The notes beneath the pieces were generated by a model. It did no database searches and had not been told where the DNA came from. It worked only from the letters and a program-made list of their open reading frames with translations. Position numbers and translations under genes: made by a program. Positions 57,799 to 64,000 of a DNA stretch of 64,000 nucleotides are shown here, piece by piece (within the stretch, counting starts at the first letter, position 1; each line of letters begins with the position of its first letter). This stretch comes from an uncultured Lachnospiraceae bacterium (GTDB lineage: Bacteria > Bacillota > Clostridia > Lachnospirales > Lachnospiraceae), in contig CAJUMJ010000029.1 in assembly GCA_910587095.1 (NCBI GenBank), positions 41,482 through 105,481 on the forward strand, given 5' to 3'.

Positions 57799-58560
57799 CT
57801 ATAACCTTACGGAAATCCCCTTATCCCGCAGATATTTCTTCAACTCCCCCATTTCCATCTCTTTAAAATGAAAGAGGGATGCCGCCAGCGCCGCCTCCGC
57901 TTTTCCTTTAGTAAAAGCATCATAAAAATGCTCCATAGTTCCTGCGCCGCCGGAAGCAATGACCGGAATAGACACGTTTCCGGCAACGGCACTGGTCAAT
58001 TCCAGATCATACCCCGCCTTAGTGCCGTCCCCGTCCATACTTGTCAGGAGGATCTCACCCGCGCCAAGCTTCTCGGCCTGCATAGCCCACTCCACGGCAT
58101 CAATTCCCATATCCACACGGCCGCCGTTTTTATAGATGGTAAATCCTTCCCCGTCAACGCGTTTTTTTGCATCGATGGCCACCACCACACACTGACTTCC
58201 GAATTTATCCGCAGCGTCGCTGATCAGCCTCGGGTTCATAATAGCCGCCGAGTTGACCGACACCTTGTCCGCACCTTCGCGCAAAATGGCCTTAAAGTCA
58301 TCAACCGTGCGGATTCCGCCTCCAACCGTAAACGGAATAAACACTTTCTCAGCCACCTTGCGCACCATCTCAACAGCCGTATTTCTTGCGTCAGAGGAAG
58401 CTGTAATGTCCAAAAACACCAGCTCGTCAGCACCCGACTTATCATAGGCGGCGCCTACCTCCGCCGGGTCACCCGCGTCTTTAAAGTTTATAAAATTAAC
58501 GCCTTTCACAACCCTGCCGTTTTTGACATCAAGGCAGGGGATAATCCGCTTCGTGTGCAT
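57799..58560 (-). CDS. hisF: imidazole glycerol phosphate synthase cyclase subunit HisF
   Basis: Forms imidazole glycerol phosphate and AICAR in histidine synthesis, using ammonia from HisH. A TIM barrel of 253 residues starting TKRIIPCLDVKNGRVVKGVNF (catalytic Asp in CLDV), VVVAIDAKKRVDGEG (second Asp) and TSMDGDGTKAGYDLEL. It lies 14 bases after hisH; other his genes are not in the window. Confidence 0.97.
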   Translation of the reverse strand: MHTKRIIPCLDVKNGRVVKGVNFINFKDAGDPAEVGAAYDKSGADELVFLDITASSDARNTAVEMVRKVAEKVFIPFTVGGGIRTVDDFKAILREGADKVSVNSAAIMNPRLISDAADKFGSQCVVVAIDAKKRVDGEGFTIYKNGGRVDMGIDAVEWAMQAEKLGAGEILLTSMDGDGTKAGYDLELTSAVAGNVSIPVIASGGAGTMEHFYDAFTKGKAEAALAASLFHFKEMEMGELKKYLRDKGISVRL

Positions 58561-58574
58561 CCTGTGGCTCCATC

Positions 58575-59180
58575 CTAACTATCCAAAAAATTATTCAATA
58601 TCCTGAGTCCCACCTCAGAGCTTTTCTCCGGGTGAAATTGACAGGCAAAAACATGATCCTTCTCCACTGAAGCATGAATCAATGTCCCATACTCTGTAGT
58701 GGCTTTCACAATCTGTGACTCTTTTGCCCACAAATAATAGGAGTGTACAAAATACACATAGGAGCCTTCCGGCACCCCCCGAAACAGCCTACCCCGCTCC
58801 GGAAAGGTCAAAGAATTCCAACCGATATGTGGAACTTTCAACCCGTCCGCATCGGGAATGCGCAGGATCTTCCCAGGCAAAAGTCCAAGCCCCTCTACTC
58901 CGGGCGCCTCTTCACTGCTCTCAAACATCAATTGTAATCCGAGGCATATCCCCAAAAGGGGGATTCCTTTGTCAACCACCTCACGTATCACACTGACCAA
59001 TCCATACCCATGCAGCTTGCCCATCGCATCACCGAAAGCTCCCACTCCCGGCAGAATCACGTGATCCGCGGAAAGTATCTCTTCGCTTTTTCTCGTCACC
59101 ACCGCTTCATGGTCAAGAAGGACGACCGCTTTCTCCACACTTCTGATATTACCTGCATCATAATCTATAATCGCTACCAT
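58575..59180 (-). CDS. hisH: imidazole glycerol phosphate synthase glutaminase subunit HisH
   Basis: Class I glutamine amidotransferase giving ammonia to HisF. Nucleophile C79 in LLGICLGLQLMF, His/Glu pair in CQFHPEKSSE, start VAIIDYDAGNIRSVEKA. The ATG overlaps by one base the stop of the upstream 821-residue protein gene (TGATG), which implies coupled translation. Confidence 0.97.
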   Translation of the reverse strand: MVAIIDYDAGNIRSVEKAVVLLDHEAVVTRKSEEILSADHVILPGVGAFGDAMGKLHGYGLVSVIREVVDKGIPLLGICLGLQLMFESSEEAPGVEGLGLLPGKILRIPDADGLKVPHIGWNSLTFPERGRLFRGVPEGSYVYFVHSYYLWAKESQIVKATTEYGTLIHASVEKDHVFACQFHPEKSSEVGLRILNNFLDS

Positions 59181-61645
59181 CACTCTTCTGACCCTTCATC
59201 AGAATTTTCGTCTGTCTCTGTCTCTTCCTCCGGCTGCACATCGTCTTCGTGCTGGCTATCTGACTCCTCTTCCTCCGGCTGCACCTCATCTTCGGGCTGG
59301 CTGTCTGACTCCTCTTCCTCCGGCAGACTGTCCTCCGGTTCCTCTTCCAACCCGTCAATTCTTTCTATAATCTCTTCCTCCTCAAGGAGCACATCCTGTC
59401 TGCCTCCCGGCATAACAGCTCCGCCGGCATATGTTCCATTGATAATAGCGGCAAGTCTCTGCGAGTAAACCTCATCATCCTCCGATCCAATAATATCCAG
59501 AGCGTCAGCCTCAGAAACTCCGAAGTCAGCAGACAATTTCCCGAGAATCTGTACATAAATATCACTTACCTCGCCCACCACATTGAATGCTTCCGCTTCG
59601 GCAAGCAACACGTGATAACGCTCTACGCCGCTAATCAGGGCATCCAGAGCTTCCAGGCGCATGTTAAGGTTTGTATAGTTCTCATAAGAAGAAAGCTTCC
59701 TGCTCATCTGCAAGATCAACTCACTCCTCTGGTACAGCACCGCATCCTGCTCTTTGAGCTCCTTGCCGAACAGGCGGTCGTACACCACTTTGTAATCTTT
59801 CTGGTCATAAGCGATACGCGCCTCTTTCTCCTGCATATAGTCAGGCAGTATGGTTGTACCGAGATAAATACAAATTCCGACCGTTCCGCTGAATAAAAAT
59901 GCGATGAACACTTTTTTCTTGGAAAGCTTCTTTTCCGGCGGAGCAAACAAGTCAACCTCGGCATTCTCCTTTTTCTCTTTTTTCTTTTTCGGCTTCTCCT
60001 TCTTCGGCTTTTTCTCCTTTTTCTCCGCTTTTTCGGCTTTCTCGCCTTTTTCTCCTTTTTGCTTTTTGTCTTTCTTTTTATCCTTCTTTTTCTTCTTGCC
60101 CTTCTTATCCTCTTCGTTCAGCTCTCTTAGGAGTTCGCTGTTTTCGCCGCTGATGCTTCCCATAGCACCGTCATTGCCTGCAAGAACCTCCGCAGCTAAA
60201 GGATCATCGTCCTCCTCGCTCTCCAGCATAAAATCCAAAATTCTTGCAAAAAATCCTGGCTTCTTCTCTTTCTCCGCCTTCTTTTCAGGCTCCTGCACCG
60301 AAACCTCCCCTAACAGAGAATCCAAATCCGTTCCCATTTCTTCCACTGGCTGCTCCTGTTCCTCATCGCCGCCCTTCTTTTTCCCGAACAGCTTCCTACG
60401 TTTCTTTTTCTCTTTCTTCTTTTTCTTTTCTTCGCCGCCTTCTCTGGCTGCTATCTCCTCGGGCGTAAGCTCACGAATACTCTCCGCTTCCCTTGCCGCC
60501 TCATCGCTCTCAAACAGATCAAATCCGGCGCCGTCATCTCCCACGCCTTCCAGCATCGCCAGCATATCATCATCGGCGACACCTTGTTGCGATTCTCCCA
60601 ATAGATCATGGATCTCCGACAAATCATCGTCATGCTCCATACCCGCCAGCAATGCGGAAAGATCGTCGTCCTCTCCGCTATCCTCCATCTCCATCTCGTC
60701 CGACACGGTGGGTTCCTCCTCAAAGGACATATCCCCACTCAAAAGGCGGTCGATTTCTTCCTCTGACATCAGCGCATCTCCCCCGTCATCCGGTTCCTCA
60801 GCCGCCAAATTATCAAGAGACAAATCGTCCAGACTGAAACTATCCGAAGGCATATCGTCCATAGAAAGATCCGGCACCTCCTCCGGTGCACTGTCATCCA
60901 GCTCCGTTTCCTCCAGTAAACTGCTCTCTCCAAGATCCAGATCATCCAGAGAAAGCGCGTCCAGATTGAAATCAGAGATATCGTCCGAAATACTGCCGTC
61001 CATCTCGTTTTCCCCGGACATACTGTCCTCTCCAAGATCCAGATCATCCAAGGATAAATCGTCTAAGGAAAAATCATCCTGGCTGAAATCCGGGACGTCT
61101 TCCGTCTCGTCTCCCACTTGTGAATCCTCAAAAGACAGGTTATCCAAAGAAAAGGCATCTAAGCCGTCATCCGGCACTCCCTCTTCCCCCAAATCCAAAC
61201 TGTCAAGAGAGAGATCATCCAGCCCCAAATCCGTCAAATCATCTGACGCAATGGTTTCCGTATCGTCTTCTCCTGATGTCATATCATCCACAGACTCATA
61301 GGAAAGGGCATTCTCCCCAAAATCCAGATCATCCAGGGAAAGCGCATCTGCCTGCGCCGCCTCGGAAACACTGGCATTATGTTCGTTCATGAAAGCAAGC
61401 ATAGCCTCCATGTCGTCCATATCCGACTCCTGTGCCTTTTCCTCCCCGCCTTCAAGCGTTCCCATAGACACAAGCATTTCCTCGATTTCATCCGGGGACA
61501 TAGCCTTTCCGGCATCCGCATTCGCTTTGTTCTCCGCGGCCTGCGCCTCAGACTCTGCCAAATCAGAGCTTTCCCCTTCGTCAGGCTTTCCTCCCCCCAG
61601 TATGGAATCCAATAAACTATCTAAGTAATCTTCGCTTGAGCTCAT
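59180..61645 (-). CDS. acidic-repeat single-pass membrane protein
   Basis: An 821-residue protein without a known overall family. The N-terminus SSSEDYLDSLLDSILGG looks like an amphipathic helix. Residues about 80-300 hold many copies of SLDDLDLGE-like units, very acidic. Residues about 390-420 and 505-565 are lysine-rich (KKKEKKKRRK type). One membrane helix (about 575-600) is followed by an outside region of about 150 helical residues (LEALDALISGVERYHVLLAEAE) and a Glu/Ser-rich tail with repeated EEEESDSQPEDEVQP. The order acidic repeats-basic block-TM suggests a cytoplasmic binding scaffold. It lies between cheV/sirtuin-like and hisH, with its own promoter. Confidence 0.8.
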   Translation of the reverse strand: MSSSEDYLDSLLDSILGGGKPDEGESSDLAESEAQAAENKANADAGKAMSPDEIEEMLVSMGTLEGGEEKAQESDMDDMEAMLAFMNEHNASVSEAAQADALSLDDLDFGENALSYESVDDMTSGEDDTETIASDDLTDLGLDDLSLDSLDLGEEGVPDDGLDAFSLDNLSFEDSQVGDETEDVPDFSQDDFSLDDLSLDDLDLGEDSMSGENEMDGSISDDISDFNLDALSLDDLDLGESSLLEETELDDSAPEEVPDLSMDDMPSDSFSLDDLSLDNLAAEEPDDGGDALMSEEEIDRLLSGDMSFEEEPTVSDEMEMEDSGEDDDLSALLAGMEHDDDLSEIHDLLGESQQGVADDDMLAMLEGVGDDGAGFDLFESDEAAREAESIRELTPEEIAAREGGEEKKKKKEKKKRRKLFGKKKGGDEEQEQPVEEMGTDLDSLLGEVSVQEPEKKAEKEKKPGFFARILDFMLESEEDDDPLAAEVLAGNDGAMGSISGENSELLRELNEEDKKGKKKKKDKKKDKKQKGEKGEKAEKAEKKEKKPKKEKPKKKKEKKENAEVDLFAPPEKKLSKKKVFIAFLFSGTVGICIYLGTTILPDYMQEKEARIAYDQKDYKVVYDRLFGKELKEQDAVLYQRSELILQMSRKLSSYENYTNLNMRLEALDALISGVERYHVLLAEAEAFNVVGEVSDIYVQILGKLSADFGVSEADALDIIGSEDDEVYSQRLAAIINGTYAGGAVMPGGRQDVLLEEEEIIERIDGLEEEPEDSLPEEEESDSQPEDEVQPEEEESDSQHEDDVQPEEETETDENSDEGSEE

Positions 61646-61685
61646 AATCTCTCCCCAATTTACTTTTTATGTCACGCTACCACAC

Positions 61686-61714
61686 ATTTTATCACATATT
61701 ACCCCATTTAACAA
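61686..61714 (-). promoter_or_regulatory. promoter of the acidic-repeat protein gene
   Basis: Minus-strand TTGTTA (61709-61714), 17 bases, TAAAAT (61686-61691) with extended TGA. The transcript probably continues into hisH and hisF. Confidence 0.65.
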
Positions 61715-61737
61715 ATCCCTTTCAAAAAATCCTTTTC

Positions 61738-62532
61738 TTAAAATGAAAGACGGCACAAAAAATCCACCGGGTTTTCCGCTATCCCTCTGCTCCTATCCGC
61801 AATTTCCTCCCCCACCTGGTATAACTGCGGATGTACACGATACAAAAAAGCTTTCCTGTTGTAATACATGATCTTTTCAAATGGGAATCTGATAATGCCG
61901 GGATATTCCATTCCCGCTCCCAGTTCAAGCACGCAGAGCCGTTTGTTCAACGTGCCTTGCAGCCATTTCGTATATAGCTGCCACTGTTCCAGATACCCTT
62001 CCTCCGCATACCGATGCACGCCAAGCTGATTAAACCGGCTCTTCTTTCCGCATTTTTTACAAACCGGCTCCTCAAGCTCCTCAAGAGAAATTTCTTTTCT
62101 ATAATAACGCAAAACCGCCGCGAAACTTCTCTCCGGCATTTCCGTCAGTTCTCCCGCGCAATTGTCATCACACTGCATCTTCCGGAAACCGCCGCAAGGC
62201 GTCACGATTCTCTCCTCGTTCACTCCTGCTCCATATATGTAATCATCAATACAGAGAGAGACAATAAAATAATTTTTACCTGTCAAAAGCTCCCGCAAAG
62301 CGCGGTAAGCCCGATCCCATCTCTCCTCCCGCCCTTTTTGCAGTATCATTTTTTGCAAAAACGGAACAATCCAGACATATCTCTCATCAGCTCCCGTCTC
62401 ACGCTCAATTTCCTGAAACCTGGCATCCCTCAAAAGCACATTCCAGTCATACTGAAATTCCTCTCCGAGTCCCACCAGAACCAGCTCGGCGACCCGTAAC
62501 CGATCTCTCAATTCCTGTACTTTATCATCCAT
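61738..62532 (-). CDS. hypothetical protein, possibly sirtuin-fold
   Basis: A 264-residue protein. VLVGLGEEF (18-26) could correspond to the NAD-binding GAGxS loop of Sir2, and the cysteine pairs PCGGFRKMQCDDNC and CKKCGKKS to its zinc ribbon, while LCVLELGAGMEYPGIIRFPF resembles the later Rossmann strand and loop. The catalytic histidine and the NID motif are not clear, so activity is uncertain. It sits between cheV and the acidic-repeat protein. The fold call is inference. Confidence 0.5.
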   Translation of the reverse strand: MDDKVQELRDRLRVAELVLVGLGEEFQYDWNVLLRDARFQEIERETGADERYVWIVPFLQKMILQKGREERWDRAYRALRELLTGKNYFIVSLCIDDYIYGAGVNEERIVTPCGGFRKMQCDDNCAGELTEMPERSFAAVLRYYRKEISLEELEEPVCKKCGKKSRFNQLGVHRYAEEGYLEQWQLYTKWLQGTLNKRLCVLELGAGMEYPGIIRFPFEKIMYYNRKAFLYRVHPQLYQVGEEIADRSRGIAENPVDFLCRLSF

Positions 62533-62556
62533 CTCATATATCCTTATGTATCATAG

Positions 62557-62583
62557 TAAAAGGCCGGGATATTCCCGGCCTCT
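62557..62583 (-). terminator. terminator after cheV
   Basis: AGGCCGGGA-ATA-TCCCGGCCT followed by TTTTA on the minus strand, a compact strong hairpin. Confidence 0.85.
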
Positions 62584-62606
62584 GCCATTTCCTAACTCTT
62601 ACTGCC

Positions 62607-63509
62607 CTACTTATCGCCCAAGACCAGATCGTCAACCACGCGCACCAAATTTCCAATTTCAGGCTTGGAAAGCTGTGCATTCGCTCCAAGCGCTTCTCCC
62701 TTTCTCTTCATATCCTCATTGACAAGAGAGGAGAAAATAACAATCGGGATATCCTTCGTCTCATCATCCGATTTCACGAGCTTTGTCAGCCTGTGGCCAT
62801 CCATAAGCGGCATCTCGATATCCGTAATAATACACTGTATATGCTCTTTGAGCGTGCCTTCCTTCTTACACTCCTGGATTACATCATAAGCTTGCTGTCC
62901 GTTCTCTGTACGAATCAGGTTCACATATCCGGCCTTATGTAAAGAATCGACAATCAGCTTATTCAGTAACGGCGAATCCTCCGCAATCAGAATCGGTACA
63001 TCAATTCTGTGTCTCTCGCCCAGTTCATCAATCTCGGCAACCTTAAGTCCCGTTTCCGGATTAATATCCGTCACGATCTTCTCGAAATCCAAGATAATGA
63101 TCAAGCGATCATCAAATTTAATGATGCCTGTCGACACACCGTCCTCCGACGTAGATATCGTCGTACCCGGCTTAATGATCTCTCTCCAGGATACCCGGTG
63201 AATTCCGACTACGGAGTCCACATGGAACGCAATATCCAGCTTATTAAAATTCGTAACGATGAAAAGACCGCCCGGCTCAGACACACCCCTCTGTAAACAG
63301 TTTTTCAAGTCAATCGCTGTGATCATCGTATCACGCGGCATAAAAATACCTTCCACACTCGGATGCGCGTTCGGCACCGGTGTCACTGTCTGGTAATTAA
63401 TAATTTCCTTGATCTTCGCCACATTGATGCCATATGCATTCCCATCTAGCTTAAACTCAAGTACTTCCAGCTCATTTGTTCCATTTTCAAGCAGAATCTT
63501 AGTATCCAT
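62607..63509 (-). CDS. cheV: chemotaxis coupling protein CheV
   Basis: CheW-like coupling domain (about 10-150; LEFKLDGNAYGINVAKIKEII, GIFMPRDTMITAIDL, HRVSWREIIKPG) fused to a receiver domain (about 165-300; LIAEDSPLLNKLIVDSLHKAG, phospho-Asp in IITDIEMPLMDGH, late Lys in SKPEIG). It links receptors to CheA and adapts by phosphorylation. ATG at 63509 follows GAGGTG. Together with three receptors in the window it marks a chemotactic cell, though flagellar genes are elsewhere. Confidence 0.95.
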   Translation of the reverse strand: MDTKILLENGTNELEVLEFKLDGNAYGINVAKIKEIINYQTVTPVPNAHPSVEGIFMPRDTMITAIDLKNCLQRGVSEPGGLFIVTNFNKLDIAFHVDSVVGIHRVSWREIIKPGTTISTSEDGVSTGIIKFDDRLIIILDFEKIVTDINPETGLKVAEIDELGERHRIDVPILIAEDSPLLNKLIVDSLHKAGYVNLIRTENGQQAYDVIQECKKEGTLKEHIQCIITDIEMPLMDGHRLTKLVKSDDETKDIPIVIFSSLVNEDMKRKGEALGANAQLSKPEIGNLVRVVDDLVLGDK

Positions 63510-63914
63510 GCAATCCACCTCACGTTATATATTTAGAAAATACCCTGTCATCTTCCAGATTGCTCATTCATCTCCCCTAAATTTCTACAAATTTCAGTGC
63601 AACCTCAGATTTATCTTATTATATCACAAAAATTATAAAAAAAAAACACTAATTACATTTTTTTGTAAATAGTGTTTGGAATTCTGAAACATACCCTCAA
63701 AACCGAAAACTGAATCTCCTTTTTCTTTCTATTCGTTCCATTTGTCTCTGCCTGCAAAGAACCGCTTGCGGTTCTCTGAAACAAAGCTATAGTTATTCTT
63801 AGGCGGCGTCTTCTGACGCCTTACAACTTCTTTTTTCTATCCGTCTGCTCTCTTTCAACCCACGGAGAACCGTTTACGGTTCTCTCGAGGTTAATTTCGC
63901 AGAAATTTACCTCT
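63510..63914 (-). other. rRNA trailer and cheV upstream region
   Basis: 405 bases without a gene. From the 23S end they hold hairpins AGGT-AATTTC/GAAATT-ACCT, GAGAACCG/CGGTTCTC, GGCGTC/GACGCC and AGAACCGC/GCGGTTCT, then the rRNA terminator, then an extended -10 TGATATAAT (63618-63623, minus) serving cheV. No 5S rRNA and no tRNA is present. Confidence 0.65.
63636..63677 (-). terminator. rRNA operon terminator
   Basis: AAACACTA-TTACA pairs with TGTAA-TAGTGTTT across a T-rich/A-rich loop, followed by ten T on the minus strand. Confidence 0.85.
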
Positions 63915-64000
63915 GGTTAAGCCCTGGACCTATTAGTACATGTCAGCTAAACACATTGCTGTGCTTACACCTCATGCCTATCTACCTCGTACTCTCCAAG
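63915..64000 (-). rRNA. 23S ribosomal RNA, 3' end (partial)
   Basis: The reverse complement reads AGTACGAGGTAGATAGGCAT, GGTGTAAGCACAGCAATGTG, TTTAGCTGACATGTACTAAT and AGGTCCAGGGCTTAACC, the conserved 3' end of bacterial 23S rRNA. The gene continues beyond the window. The 3' end is placed at 63915 by the final CTTAACC, which pairs with the 5' end of 23S. No 5S gene follows within the trailer. Confidence 0.93.

Noticed and set aside
59904..61301. A 465-codon plus-strand Ser/Phe-rich frame antisense to the acidic-repeat protein.
   Set aside because: Mirror of Asp/Glu/Lys-rich codons of the minus-strand gene; no promoter, ribosome site or domain.
63510..63914. A 5S rRNA or tRNA gene in the rRNA trailer.
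   Set aside because: The hairpins do not match the 5S helices or a cloverleaf, and no conserved 5S segment was found.

Overview
The window reads as a chromosome segment of an anaerobic, motile, low-to-medium GC Firmicute of class Clostridia, most likely family Lachnospiraceae. This is inferred from gene order and protein style, not from a database search. The supports are the block ylxM-ffh-rpsP-khpA-rimM-trmD, the block plsX-acpP-rnc-smc-ftsY, a zinc-ribbon L32, Pta-AckA acetate formation, a two-gene SUF system, an ACT plus PFL (DUF711) pair, several chemotaxis receptors and a CheV. Almost all genes lie on the minus strand.

Layout. 0-3.8 kb: translation and secretion operon, driven by a good sigma-A promoter at 3.8 kb. 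4.0-4.9 kb: a plus-strand soluble PocR-domain chemoreceptor. 4.9-16.6 kb: a long minus-strand run from yceD (DUF177)-rpmF and plsX-acpP-rnc-smc-ftsY to threonine ammonia-lyase, a YitT transporter-like protein, a GH25 muramidase and an unusual DUF1905-cysteine-peptidase fusion. 16.8-20.9 kb: a sensory patch with a complete methyl-accepting chemotaxis protein, an N-terminally truncated one and a double-domain hemerythrin. 20.9-23.5 kb: a flavodoxin-SCP2-membrane triple fusion, a LytTR regulator and a DUF3021 membrane protein. 23.7-26.2 kb: pta-ackA, separated by a 128-bp tandem duplication. 26.4-31.6 kb: tmcAL, and facing it sufC-sufB-cls-plsC. 31.8-37.4 kb: a His-less HPr-like protein, feoAB, an epimerase, PFL and ACT. 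37.5-44.4 kb: a YycJ-type hydrolase, a large FtsA-like ATPase, coaE, polA and an orphan zf-HC2 protein. 44.6-53.9 kb: an exported GH25 enzyme, a DUF7916-like protein, two small plus-strand genes and a 1900-residue repeat-rich surface protein. 54.1-55.5 kb: an AT-rich islet with a Fic protein beside tRNA-Leu. 55.6-63.5 kb: lysA, ung, hisF, hisH, an 821-residue acidic-repeat membrane protein, a possible sirtuin-like protein and cheV. 63.6-64 kb: the terminator, trailer and 3' end of a 23S rRNA gene.

How it fits together. Housekeeping functions (ribosome, SRP, phospholipid and fatty acid synthesis, chromosome condensation, DNA repair, acetate energy metabolism, Fe-S assembly and iron uptake) are interleaved with sensory and surface functions. 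The less ordinary items are the multi-domain fusions at 4.9 and 21.9 kb, the repeat-bearing intergenic elements (24.9, 36.9 and 56.9 kb), the structured plsX leader, the acidic-repeat protein next to cheV and the tRNA-linked Fic islet. No CRISPR array, insertion sequence or prophage was recognised.
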